In this document: positions 16,536 to 24,234 of the stretch, piece by piece
Layout of the letters: each line of letters begins with the position of its first letter
Numbering within the stretch: the first letter of the stretch is position 1
Assembly (NCBI GenBank): GCA_012518615.1
Contig: JAAYRU010000043.1
Coordinates: forward strand, 28,060 to 92,059
Length of the DNA: 64,000 nucleotides
Source of the DNA: Christensenellaceae bacterium
GTDB lineage: Bacteria > Bacillota > Clostridia > Christensenellales > Aristaeellaceae
Reading direction: 5' to 3'
The notes under the pieces: generated by a model
Seen by the model: only the letters and a program-made list of their open reading frames with translations
Databases searched by the model: none
What the model was told of the DNA's origin: nothing
Program-made: the position numbers and the translations under genes

Positions 16536-17417
16536 TTATCTTGAATGCTCCTGCTGTCGTTTTTTGTACCAGGTTTCGATGAGTTTCAAGATGATTTCTT
16601 CAATTCGCTTTGGGGAATAAGAACGGGGGAAGTATTTTCTGATTACTTCCCCCGATAGCATGATACGCTCTACATCCTTTTTGGTTTCCGACATGATGTT
16701 CAGCATGTTGTCCTCGTTAAGCTTGCCCTCCTGACTGAGTTTTTTAAGTCGTTGTGCCTGAGACAATGATGGAATAGCCTGTTCCGATTCAATAGTAACC
16801 ATGAGGAGTTCCTGCTCCTTGGGCTTTAAGAAGGAAATTTCATAGGCGGGCGTCAATCCCATCTTCCTGTCATCCACCAGCTCTTGAAAGGCTGGGATAA
16901 GCTCTGTCAACCGAATATAGCGCTGAACCGTTCTGGCGCTTTCGGATGTACCTTCAGCTATCTTTTCGTCTGACCGTGACCTCGTGCCAACTTGGCACGA
17001 AGTTAAGTCACCACGTTCACCTTGGCGCTTGATGGCTTCCAGTTTCATCTTGTACGCTTGAGCCCGTTCGCTGGGCAGGATGTTCTCTCTTTGCAAGTTA
17101 CTGTCCACCATTATGATAGTGGCTTCATTGTCGTCCAAATCACGTACTATAACAGGTATGGTTTTAAGCCCCGCTTGCTCACAAGCGTATTTCCTGCGAT
17201 GCCCAGCGATGATTTCATAACCTCCTTCCTTACGAGGACGGACGATGGCTGGAACCAGTACGCCATAAGCTTTGATGCTTTCTATGGTTGCTTGCATAGA
17301 TTCATCGGAACGGACTTTGAAGGGGTGGCTAGGGAACGGGTATAGTTCGGTAATTGGCACAGTTTGGACAATTGTTTCTTTCTTCTCTTTTTTTGATTCT
17401 GATACTGATTTGCTCAG
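16536..17417 (-). CDS. ParB/Spo0J-type partition protein, orphan
   Basis: The N-terminal ParB nuclease-like fold begins with VQTVPITELYPFPSHPFKVR, continues through SIKAYGVLVPAIVRPR and carries the CTP-binding GHRRKYACEQAG (about residues 80-92). It is followed by SNLQRENILPSERAQAYKMK and a helix-turn-helix (TSESARTVQRYIRLTELIP). These are the standard ParB motifs. No usable ATG exists near the N-terminus. A CTG at 17417 has AAGGAAGG 9 nt upstream and is my choice; the GTG at 17459 in the same frame lacks a Shine-Dalgarno. No ParA ATPase gene is visible beside it, unlike many relatives. It may act in element segregation, or as a regulator. Confidence 0.85.
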   Translation of the reverse strand: MSKSVSESKKEKKETIVQTVPITELYPFPSHPFKVRSDESMQATIESIKAYGVLVPAIVRPRKEGGYEIIAGHRRKYACEQAGLKTIPVIVRDLDDNEATIIMVDSNLQRENILPSERAQAYKMKLEAIKRQGERGDLTSCQVGTRSRSDEKIAEGTSESARTVQRYIRLTELIPAFQELVDDRKMGLTPAYEISFLKPKEQELLMVTIESEQAIPSLSQAQRLKKLSQEGKLNEDNMLNIMSETKKDVERIMLSGEVIRKYFPRSYSPKRIEEIILKLIETWYKKRQQEHSR

Positions 17418-17543
17418 ATTAATGCACCTTCCTTTTGGTTGTAATGAACAAAAAGGCACAGTTGTATTTTTTACAAATGTGCCTTATATCAATGATTGCA
17501 GTATTTTGTTTCTATGTGACGATGTATTATCTATATCTGATTC

Positions 17544-18338
17544 TTATCGTTCAGGGTTATCCTTTTTTATTGTTGACTGCAATGTATCAGTAGTAAATTT
17601 TTCTTGATTCTTGAGGTTTCCTCTTTCCTTTTTAGATGTAAGTATACTCAAAATGCTATCCACGTTCGATTCCGTAACGGTATGTGGGTACTCCTGTTGA
17701 AATTGGACAAGCATATTCCTGGATAGATGTTCCTGTTCTTGTACCTGTTGAAACACTTCCCCATAGTTACTCGTTTCAAAGGCGTTTTGGATAAAGGTTT
17801 TGACCTCTTCATGAATACCATCCCAGCTTTGATAAAGATTAACCACTGCCTGATCCACTCTTTCCCATGAAATAGCTTGTCCTCGTTTTTCATGCTCTGC
17901 CAGAATTCCTATGATATCGGACAGGTCATTTTTATACTTCCGACCTGACTTAAGCTTCATGGCAATTAGGTATTCGGCGGATATGCTCCGCACATGAAGA
18001 ACACCAGAGAATGTTTTGTAGTATTGGGAGAATTCATTGAGTTTTTCGGTATAGGAAGTAGTTCGCATAAAATCGGCATTTAGCCAGCCATTGGGCAGGT
18101 TGTACTGGTCGCCAACTTGGTTAATAGCGTCTTTCATAGAAGATGAAGCGTGAATGATGGCGTCTATATCAGTTGTCATGTCCCGAAAACCATAGTTGAC
18201 CAGAATGGCTGCACCACCTACAAGGACAATTTCCGCTGTTGCACTCTTACCATTTTGTTTTCGGAATAGTTTGCCCAGCTCTTTCAAATAGGTGTCTAAA
18301 TTGTCTTTATTGAATGTGTTGACTTCATCAGATGACAT
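17544..18338 (-). CDS. DUF6036-type nucleotidyltransferase (AbiEii-like toxin candidate)
   Basis: 264 residues. The nucleotidyltransferase core is visible at about residues 38-60: IVLVGGAAILVNYGFRDMTTDIDA, that is GG followed by D-x-D, the metal-binding pair. ISAEYLIAMKLKSGRKYKNDLSDI follows, which supplies the usual third element. This resembles the nucleotidyltransferases of AbiE-type abortive infection and toxin-antitoxin systems. The C-terminal ~100 residues are helical and Gln-rich. The start overlaps the end of the HTH gene by 11 nt, the arrangement expected of an antitoxin-toxin pair with the antitoxin first. Function as a toxin is inference from the fold and context. Confidence 0.72.
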   Translation of the reverse strand: MSSDEVNTFNKDNLDTYLKELGKLFRKQNGKSATAEIVLVGGAAILVNYGFRDMTTDIDAIIHASSSMKDAINQVGDQYNLPNGWLNADFMRTTSYTEKLNEFSQYYKTFSGVLHVRSISAEYLIAMKLKSGRKYKNDLSDIIGILAEHEKRGQAISWERVDQAVVNLYQSWDGIHEEVKTFIQNAFETSNYGEVFQQVQEQEHLSRNMLVQFQQEYPHTVTESNVDSILSILTSKKERGNLKNQEKFTTDTLQSTIKKDNPER

Positions 18339-18897
18339 TACGAACCTCGCTTTCTACGATGTTGTGACGCAGAAACTCCGGGATGGACTGGGATAATGCG
18401 TCCTCTTTAATCTTTTCTTCTCCGCTTACCATGACCATGGCAAGCACGCTGGCGGGATAGAGCGTTTCCTCTAGTTTTACACTGCGCAATGCTTCGTACT
18501 TTGTGCAGAGAGGTACATCGTTTTCCCGGCTTATATAATCAAGCATCGCAAGTAAGTAGAGGCTCTCAGGATACCATTTACGTCGATATAGTTTGCCGAT
18601 ATCATCTTTCTGAAGGGTTTTAATGATGAAGTCGATGTCCCCTAATTCTTTCAACCTGTGGCAAATATTGCTTTTGTAAAGTTCAAAGTTGGCTCGCTCC
18701 CGTAAGTAAGGCGCTAAAAGTTCTTCCATGCTTAAGCCAAGTTCTTTTGATAGCCTATACACTGTTTCCGCTGTGCACTTATCCAGACTTGTTCTTCCAT
18801 GGTAGATGTCATTTACAGTGGTATAGGGAACACCACTGTTTTTAGATAACTTATACAGCGTCATTTTTTTACTTTCAAGTAGTTCCGGAATCATCAT
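18328..18897 (-). CDS. HTH regulator / putative antitoxin paired with the nucleotidyltransferase
   Basis: 189 residues. The N-terminal 60 form an XRE/Cro-type helix-turn-helix (IPELLESKKMTLYKLSKNSG, then VPYTTVNDIYHGRTSL and YRLSKELGLSMEELL). The rest (about 65-189) is a helical domain of unknown family. I chose the ATG at 18897, which has AGGAGG 8 nt upstream; a GTG at 18906 overlaps that site. It is transcribed from a consensus promoter that contains a perfect 7-bp inverted repeat in the spacer, so autoregulation is very likely. Its 11-nt overlap with the nucleotidyltransferase gene makes a two-gene module at the extreme end of the ICE. Confidence 0.8.
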   Translation of the reverse strand: MMIPELLESKKMTLYKLSKNSGVPYTTVNDIYHGRTSLDKCTAETVYRLSKELGLSMEELLAPYLRERANFELYKSNICHRLKELGDIDFIIKTLQKDDIGKLYRRKWYPESLYLLAMLDYISRENDVPLCTKYEALRSVKLEETLYPASVLAMVMVSGEEKIKEDALSQSIPEFLRHNIVESEVRNVI

Positions 18898-18920
18898 TTC
18901 AAGCACCTCCTATCACATGT

Positions 18921-18949
18921 ATTATATCGGCATACCGATATGTTGTCAA
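18921..18949 (-). promoter_or_regulatory. Consensus sigma-A promoter of the HTH-nucleotidyltransferase pair
   Basis: Reading leftwards, TTGACA (18949-18944) and TATAAT (18926-18921) are separated by exactly 17 bp. Both hexamers are perfect consensus. The start of transcription would fall near 18914, about 17 nt before the HTH start codon. An unrepressed promoter of this strength would be very active, which fits a repressor-controlled module. Confidence 0.82.
18924..18941. promoter_or_regulatory. Palindromic operator inside the promoter spacer
   Basis: ATATCGG and CCGATAT flank a 4-bp centre (CATA), a perfect 7-bp inverted repeat lying between the -35 and -10 hexamers and touching the -10. 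Occupation by a dimeric HTH protein would block RNA polymerase. The likely ligand is the HTH product made from this promoter; this is inferred from position. Confidence 0.65.
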
Positions 18950-19141
18950 TGTGTTGAAGCTGCCTAAATTGTGTCCTCATTTGGTGATGGCTCTATTTTT
19001 TAAAGCAAAGTGTTTTAAGTGTTAAAAAACACCTGTTTTTAATGTAAATACTGCCTGCTGAGAGTCGCAAACCTATTGATAATACTAACTTTTCTGAAAA
19101 AGTCCTATAAGAACACTCGTACCAACAATTTTAAGGAATTG

Positions 19142-19182
19142 AAAGCCCTTTGATATCAATGATTTCAAGGGGTTTTAGTTTT
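19142..19182 (+). terminator. Hairpin with T-rich tail near the ICE end
   Basis: AAAGCCCTTTGA pairs with TCAAGGGGTTTT (12 bp with G-T wobbles) around an 11-nt loop, followed by AGTTTT. It would work as a rightward terminator and might insulate the chromosome from ICE transcription, or form part of the recombination arm. No rightward ICE gene is visible immediately before it. Confidence 0.4.
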
Positions 19183-19217
19183 GAAAAGCACAGATAAGCA
19201 CTCTTCGGTTCAGTGCG

Positions 19218-19259
19218 TAACTAACACATAACTAACACACAACTAACGGGTAACTAACA
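19218..19259. repeat. Four 11-bp-phased direct repeats (candidate integrase arm sites)
   Basis: AACTAAC occurs at 19219-19225, 19230-19236, 19241-19247 and 19252-19258, each start exactly 11 bp after the last. Three of the four are TAACTAAC. Spacing of about one helical turn places all copies on one face of the DNA. Position near the junction of ICE and chromosome suggests arm-type binding sites for a tyrosine integrase, as in Tn916-like and lambda-like systems. Replication iterons are an alternative. Confidence 0.6.
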
Positions 19260-19342
19260 TGCTTTGAATTAGGTTTACAGCTTTAATCAATTCGTGTTTT
19301 TTAATAGGGGGATGTATTTGGGTGTTCGTCCCATCATACCCC

Positions 19343-19371
19343 TTGAGCTGAGCAACAAGGCTTGATATAAT
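19343..19371 (+). promoter_or_regulatory. Promoter of the trmH-like gene
   Basis: TTGAGC (19343-19348) and TATAAT (19366-19371) are 17 bp apart. They lie about 40 bp before the ATG. A small inverted repeat, CTAAGC/GCTTAG (19372-19377 and 19392-19397), follows in the leader just before the AGGAAAGG ribosome-binding site. Confidence 0.6.
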
Positions 19372-19410
19372 CTAAGCATATAAGCTTTACCGCTTAGGAA
19401 AGGAAATGCT

Positions 19411-20127
19411 ATGGCTTCACTAAAACCATATGATAGAAAGCTGGATTATAGCTATGCGCCGGGGTTGTTTACGACTATTGAGGCGCTTAATAATAGACCG
19501 GAGTGCGTAAGGCGTGTGCTTGTATCAACAAAGATTGAGGATTCTGCGCTTCAAACGCTTATTCCGTTATGCAAAGAAAAAGGCGTACGCATGGAGCAGG
19601 CGGATAAGGCTTTAAGCCGCATATCCCGCAAGGAAAATTGCTTCGCTGCCGCTGTATTTGATAAGCAGCAAATAAGCCTGAGTAAAAGCGAAAATCACAT
19701 AGTGCTTCACAATATACAGGATAAGGGAAACTTAGGCACTATACTTAGAACGGCGCTTGGCTTTAATTATACAGATATAGCTATTATACGCCCCGCGGCT
19801 GATTCTTTCGACCCAAAGGTTGTACGCGCTAGCATGGGGGCGTATTTTTCACTTAGATTAAAAGAATATGATAGCTTTTCCGAATATCAAAATGAATTTA
19901 GATTAAGACAGTTTTTCCCTTTTATTCTGTCAGGTAAACTAAGCCCCGAAGAGGCGAAAGAAACCGCAAAAAAGCCTCACTCCCTTATATTCGGCAATGA
20001 AGCAAGCGGATTACCCAAAGAATTTGAAAACATAGGTCTTGGCGTTAGAATACCTCAAAGCGACAGGGTAGATTCCCTTAACCTTGCGATTGCTTCGTCA
20101 ATTGCTATGTATGTTTTTAGCCGCTAA
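19411..20127 (+). CDS. TrmH/SpoU family RNA 2'-O-methyltransferase
   Basis: 238 residues. The three SPOUT knot motifs are present: HNIQDKGNLGTILRTALG (motif 1, about 100-117), HSLIFGNEASGLPKE (motif 2) and RVDSLNLAIASSIAMY (motif 3, C-terminus). The N-terminal ~75 residues form an L30e-like substrate-recognition region, shorter than average. Such enzymes methylate a ribose in rRNA or tRNA using SAM; the target cannot be read from the sequence. It is the first chromosomal gene beyond the ICE. It has its own promoter, and its stop codon overlaps that of the convergent rsmG. Confidence 0.9.
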   Translation: MASLKPYDRKLDYSYAPGLFTTIEALNNRPECVRRVLVSTKIEDSALQTLIPLCKEKGVRMEQADKALSRISRKENCFAAAVFDKQQISLSKSENHIVLHNIQDKGNLGTILRTALGFNYTDIAIIRPAADSFDPKVVRASMGAYFSLRLKEYDSFSEYQNEFRLRQFFPFILSGKLSPEEAKETAKKPHSLIFGNEASGLPKEFENIGLGVRIPQSDRVDSLNLAIASSIAMYVFSR

Positions 20128-20141
20128 ACAAGCGGTTTTTT
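20121..20141 (+). terminator. Intrinsic terminator overlapping the trmH-like and rsmG stop codons
   Basis: CCGCT and AGCGG form a 5-bp stem with an AAACA loop, followed by six T. The stem contains the TAA of the trmH-like gene and is also the last codons of rsmG read on the other strand. A terminator built from coding sequence of the opposing gene is compact but unusual. Confidence 0.6.
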
Positions 20142-20828
20142 ACTTGGAGTGCCTGCACGCCTTGGATATTTATTCGGGCTGGGTTTTATTTTTAGTATTG
20201 CTTGAACATTATGCTCAAGCCCATCTAAAGGTATTTTATATAGACCATCGGGCGTAGAGTAAAGTATTTCCAAAGCGGATAATGAATCTAGCATCTCATT
20301 AAAAATTTGCGGTCCTTTCCAGCAGAGCGCTCTGCCGCCTGTTTTTACAAAGGGTATCATATACTCAAGCAGTACATTCATGGGAGCAAGCGCACGGCTT
20401 ACGGCAATATCAAAGCTCTCCCGCAAAGCCCCTCTTGCAGCGTCTTCAGCACGCATATGTATCACCTGTACATTTTTTATGCAGAGCTCATTAACCGCAT
20501 ATTGCAAAAAGCTGCAGCGCTTTTTAAGCGAGTCGAGTAGACAAAACTGCATATCGCTTCTTATTATTGCAAGCGGCATACCGGGGAAACCCGCCCCGGT
20601 GCCTACATCTATACAGCTTGAGCCTTTTAAAAATAAATCTTTGTTTGCTAAGGGGAGTATAGAATCCGCATAGTGCATTATATGCATATCCTCAGGCTTA
20701 ATATTTGTTAAATCCGTTTTTTTGTTTGCTTCAAGCAGCATTTCATTGAATGCTTCAAGCTTTGCATATGTTGAGCTATCTAATATAATGCCGTTTTTCT
20801 CTAGTATAGGCTTTAGCTTTTCTATCAT
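20124..20828 (-). CDS. rsmG: 16S rRNA (guanine527-N7)-methyltransferase RsmG
   Basis: 234 residues. SAM-binding motif IDVGTGAGFPGMPLAI is at about 73-88, followed by LLDSLKKRCSFL and the family-specific MRAEDAA and FDIAVSRALAPM. These define RsmG (GidB), which methylates G527 of 16S rRNA in the 530 loop. The length is normal. The ATG overlaps the stop of holA by 4 nt, and it is the last gene of a comEC-holA-rsmG operon. The C-terminus (KPSPNKYPRRAGTPSKKP) is the usual basic tail. Confidence 0.95.
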   Translation of the reverse strand: MIEKLKPILEKNGIILDSSTYAKLEAFNEMLLEANKKTDLTNIKPEDMHIMHYADSILPLANKDLFLKGSSCIDVGTGAGFPGMPLAIIRSDMQFCLLDSLKKRCSFLQYAVNELCIKNVQVIHMRAEDAARGALRESFDIAVSRALAPMNVLLEYMIPFVKTGGRALCWKGPQIFNEMLDSLSALEILYSTPDGLYKIPLDGLEHNVQAILKIKPSPNKYPRRAGTPSKKPLV

Positions 20829-21856
20829 TGTTTAACTTTCTCGCTGAGCAATAGCAGGGTAAAAACCGCTTTTTCAAGCGAGCCTTCCTCCGGTATTTCT
20901 CCTGATTTAACGCCGTATTCCGTTTCGATTAGTATTTCATATGCGCGCTTTAATTGAGAAACGGTATAAGGCTTTATTGTAGCAGCTAATTTATTTACAA
21001 CAAATGGAGGTACGGATAGTATGCTTGCTATTTCAGAATAGCTAGTGCGGGATTTTAACAGTATCGCGCAGAATAACATCTGCCTATACTGCCTCTGAAG
21101 CAGCGATAGCAGCAACATTCGAGGTTCTCCCTCTGATATTAAATTATTCATTATACTTATCGCACGTGCGGATTTACCGCCGGAAACAGCATCGGATAAA
21201 TCAAACACCTTGTATTCCCGCGTTTTTGTGCATATATTATCAATATCCTCTGTGCTTATTACTTCATTTTCACCTGATATTGCGGCGACTTTCGCGATTT
21301 CGTTTGATAATACCAGCATATTCTGCCCGCATGAAAAAATCATATAATCCGCGGTAGCTCTATCTATCTTTTTGTTATATTTACTAAGTTCTTTAGCTAT
21401 CCATTTAATAAGGGCGCTTCCTGTCATAGTGTTGAACAACACCTGACCGCCCGCTTTTTTTATCGCTCTTGGTATTTTTCTGTTGCCGCTTGATTTACCT
21501 CGTGCAAAGAACACAAGCACGGTATGTTTAGGGATTTTTTTTAGATAATCAGCTAAATTATCCTGCTGCTGAGGGGTTTTGCTTCTGCCAGCGCTATCCT
21601 GTATAAAACGGCTTTCCCTAACTATTACAAGCCTACTATCCGCCATAAGGGGTATGGTTTCGCATACGGATATAATTTCCTTATCATCAGGGTCTATAAG
21701 CGTGCTTAAGTTAAGTTCGCCCATTGGCGGCATAATAAGCTTTTGCTTAAGCTGAGATAGGGCGCTTTCCTTTAAGTATTCTTCCTCGCCTTCAAATAAA
21801 TAGCAATTGCTTAAACTATCTTTTTTAAGTATTTCAAAAAAATCTGCTGCGTTCAT
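20825..21856 (-). CDS. holA: DNA polymerase III delta subunit (clamp loader)
   Basis: 343 residues. The N-terminal nucleotide-binding-like domain (YLFEGEEEYLKESALSQLKQKL; FIQDSAGRSKTPQQQDNLADYLKKIP), a central helical part (ELSKYNKKIDRATADYMIFSCGQNMLVLSNEIAKVA) and the C-terminal collar domain (LLSLLQRQYRQMLFCAILLKSRTSYSEIASIL) follow the HolA pattern. Delta opens the beta sliding clamp during clamp loading. It overlaps comEC upstream and rsmG downstream by 4 nt each. In many Firmicutes holA follows comEC, so this context supports both calls. Confidence 0.92.
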   Translation of the reverse strand: MNAADFFEILKKDSLSNCYLFEGEEEYLKESALSQLKQKLIMPPMGELNLSTLIDPDDKEIISVCETIPLMADSRLVIVRESRFIQDSAGRSKTPQQQDNLADYLKKIPKHTVLVFFARGKSSGNRKIPRAIKKAGGQVLFNTMTGSALIKWIAKELSKYNKKIDRATADYMIFSCGQNMLVLSNEIAKVAAISGENEVISTEDIDNICTKTREYKVFDLSDAVSGGKSARAISIMNNLISEGEPRMLLLSLLQRQYRQMLFCAILLKSRTSYSEIASILSVPPFVVNKLAATIKPYTVSQLKRAYEILIETEYGVKSGEIPEEGSLEKAVFTLLLLSEKVKQ

Positions 21857-24168
21857 CTTTTCCAGTCCTTTATGTTTATCTCTCCGTCCTTACAGTGTAT
21901 AAGTATAGCTCCGTTTTCATAGGTGGTTAAAAGTGTACGGTTTAATTTCTCCGTCGTTTGCATAATATTATCAAGCTGATGTTCCTTTGTTTCAGATACG
22001 CTTACAAGTATATATTCGGGAGATACTTTTGATAAAAACTCCTCCTGTGTTGCGCTTTTTGAGCCATGGTGTGAGCTTTTTAGTATATCCGCAGGTAGGG
22101 CTGCGTTCATCTCGTATTTCTTGCCTAGGTCTCCGCAGGTTAGCAGGTTTACGCCGTCCAAATCAAAATGTAATGCGAGCGAACGGTCATTTACGGATAG
22201 GTTTTTAGGCATACTATCCTTATCTGGCCATAGTACATTTAATTTTACCCTTCCGCGGCTTAATATATCTCCCTTGTTAAGCCTAAGTATGGGTATGCCC
22301 GCTTCTTTAGCTTTAAGCAGTGGTTCCGGAATACGCTTGAAATTAGGCGCGTTTTCAGCGTCGTGTGATACATATATTTTAGCTATAGGCACTTCATTTG
22401 ACAATAGCTCCTTAAGCCCGCCTACATGGTCCATATGCAGGTGGGATATAAATAGCGCATCAATATTCCGTCCGCGGCTTAGTATATAGCTTGATAAATC
22501 TCCTCCGTTTTTACCTGCGTCTATAACATATGTGTATTTGCCGTCTTCTATTACCGCGCTATCCGCATTGCCTACGCTAAGCTGTAAATAGCGCACGCTG
22601 CTATCATAGCCAACTAAAATATTTACCGCCGTAAATATTACTGATAATGCGATAATTCCAAACTTTTGCCTTTTATTAAAAATAACATAACGGCTTAATA
22701 GCAATAATATTATATAACAAACAATGCTTATATACCAAGGAATAGCTGGAAGCCTTATGCTTGCGTATGGGAGCATTGCTACTTTTTCAGCAGCCAATTC
22801 AAAAATATTTGCGAACAGCTTAACAGGTGGTACTACAAGCGCCTTTACTATACCTATTGAAATAAATGATGCTGCAAAAGAAAAAAGGTATGCAGGCATA
22901 AGTATACCTACAGCCCATATTGCGATGGGGCTAAAAATTAATGCGCTAAGAGGGGCGTAATGGAATGTGTTTGCAAGCACAGGCAATGTAAATAGGCTTG
23001 CCCCCAGCGTTGCGCCATATGCTAGTATAGACTTATTAAACGGAGTATAAGGTCTTTTATTTAATTCATACCTTAGCCTGTTACTTACAAGCATTATACC
23101 CAGTACCGCAAGAAAGCTTAGCTGAAATCCCGCGCTGAATATTTCAAAGGGCTTTAAAATAAGTATTATTAGGAAAGATAATGCTAGACTGCTTAAAGTA
23201 TCTCTCCTCTTTCGCATATATTTTCCAAACATAAATACCGCAGCCATTACAGAAGCCCTAACCACAGACGATGAAAAGTCTAAAAATATGCAATAGAATA
23301 GCAAAAAGAATAGTATCAAAATATTGCTTAGCTTTTTATTAATTTTAAGCTTTGAAAAAAACGCATCTATAACATATACAAGCAATGAAATATGCAAACC
23401 GCTTATGGCAAGCACATGCGATATACCCGCCAATTGGAATGATTTTTTTGTATCCGTCTCTAATTGACTTCTATCGCCAAGAAGAAGCGCGTTTGGAAGC
23501 GCGGAACTATTTCCAAACAAATCATTCATTATTATTACTGCGTTGTTTTTTATTCGCAGGAGTGGGTTTTTTGCTTCGAGCTGTCTATAAGGGATAAGTT
23601 CAAGTTCCTTAGCTCCGCTTATGCCTATACTTGTACCCCTTTGAAGTAAAAATAGCCTAAAATCAAAGCCGTAGGGGTTTTGTGCGGGGGAAGGGTAGTA
23701 CATATTACCGTAAAATGAAACCTTCTGCCCGTCTAAGGGCAGTATACGGCTGTCGCCCTTGTTAAAATAATATGTCCAGTAGGCTTTAGGGTGAGTATGC
23801 TTATTTCCGCTTTCGTCTGTAAGCGTAATTTTAGATAGATATAGCTGCGCCTTAGGCTCGCTTTCTCTTATCTTGCCTTTGCCATGTACAGTTGCTTCAA
23901 CAAACATCTTGCCCTTTGGCGGTAGTGCGGGATTATTGGCATATGACATCCTTGCAATGCCAAGTAAAAGCGAAAGTATGCATACGCAATATATAGCTGT
24001 TTTGCCTTTTTTTGATAGTACTATGGCTAAAATGAGAAGTAAAAAGCTCAATAAAAGCAAAACCGCAAGGGGAGCGGAATCCCATGCATAGCCTATACAT
24101 ATACCTACGCCGAAGAAAAGGGCAACGCTTACAAGTTTTCTTTGCTTAAAAAAATTATAGTCGCCCAT
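21853..24168 (-). CDS. comEC: ComEC/Rec2 DNA-uptake channel protein
   Basis: 771 residues with three parts: an N-terminal membrane segment plus DUF4131 region, a central competence domain with many helices (LLLGDRSQLETDTKKSFQLAGISHVLAISGLHISLLVYV is the diagnostic block, near residue 210), and a C-terminal metallo-beta-lactamase domain (VIDAGKNGGDLS; ISHLHMDHVGGLKELL near 574; LKSSHHGSKSA). It transports single-stranded DNA across the membrane during transformation. No comEA is visible next to it, although it heads an operon with holA and rsmG. The full set of domains suggests an intact gene. Confidence 0.94.
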   Translation of the reverse strand: MGDYNFFKQRKLVSVALFFGVGICIGYAWDSAPLAVLLLLSFLLLILAIVLSKKGKTAIYCVCILSLLLGIARMSYANNPALPPKGKMFVEATVHGKGKIRESEPKAQLYLSKITLTDESGNKHTHPKAYWTYYFNKGDSRILPLDGQKVSFYGNMYYPSPAQNPYGFDFRLFLLQRGTSIGISGAKELELIPYRQLEAKNPLLRIKNNAVIIMNDLFGNSSALPNALLLGDRSQLETDTKKSFQLAGISHVLAISGLHISLLVYVIDAFFSKLKINKKLSNILILFFLLFYCIFLDFSSSVVRASVMAAVFMFGKYMRKRRDTLSSLALSFLIILILKPFEIFSAGFQLSFLAVLGIMLVSNRLRYELNKRPYTPFNKSILAYGATLGASLFTLPVLANTFHYAPLSALIFSPIAIWAVGILMPAYLFSFAASFISIGIVKALVVPPVKLFANIFELAAEKVAMLPYASIRLPAIPWYISIVCYIILLLLSRYVIFNKRQKFGIIALSVIFTAVNILVGYDSSVRYLQLSVGNADSAVIEDGKYTYVIDAGKNGGDLSSYILSRGRNIDALFISHLHMDHVGGLKELLSNEVPIAKIYVSHDAENAPNFKRIPEPLLKAKEAGIPILRLNKGDILSRGRVKLNVLWPDKDSMPKNLSVNDRSLALHFDLDGVNLLTCGDLGKKYEMNAALPADILKSSHHGSKSATQEEFLSKVSPEYILVSVSETKEHQLDNIMQTTEKLNRTLLTTYENGAILIHCKDGEINIKDWKR

Positions 24169-24234
24169 AATACTATAAAAAAGAGGCTGTTTTTTTGCCT
24201 GATGTAATATAGATATTATAAAGGAGCGCTTTTG

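Larger units (their letters stand above)
1..19260 (-). mobile_element. Tn1549/CTn-type integrative conjugative element, one end (partial)
   Basis: Eighteen consecutive leftward genes form a recognisable conjugation module: PcfB, VirD4, Maff2, TrbL-like, PrgI, VirB4, NlpC/P60, DUF4315, DUF4366, ArdC/YodL, TnpW and a helicase-methylase. This set and order is characteristic of Tn1549-superfamily elements of Clostridia. The DNA is richer in G+C than the chromosome that starts at the trmH-like gene. The right boundary is inferred to lie between the last 11-bp repeat (ends 19258) and the trmH promoter (19343). The exact attachment site cannot be set because the other end is outside the window. Relaxase, integrase and excisionase are not present in the visible part. 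No antibiotic resistance gene is visible here. Confidence 0.88.
18907..19342. other. ICE terminal non-coding region
   Basis: About 430 bp without a gene between the ICE HTH gene and the trmH promoter. It holds the HTH promoter and operator, a 12-bp hairpin (19142-19182), four phased 7-bp repeats (19219-19258) and a G+C-rich imperfect hairpin (19306-19343: GGGG, ATG and TGGG pairing with CCCA, CAT and CCCC). The element end must lie in its right-hand part. I see no small gene in it. Confidence 0.6.

Noticed and set aside
19218..19259. Short CRISPR or tRNA-end attachment site
   Set aside because: The repeats are only 7 bp with 4-bp gaps, and no tRNA gene is seen nearby; arm sites or iterons fit better.
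24169..24234. Intrinsic terminator between comEC and the yycJ-like gene
   Set aside because: Only a 4-bp stem (AGGC/GCCT) with a T-run on the minus strand; too weak to call.
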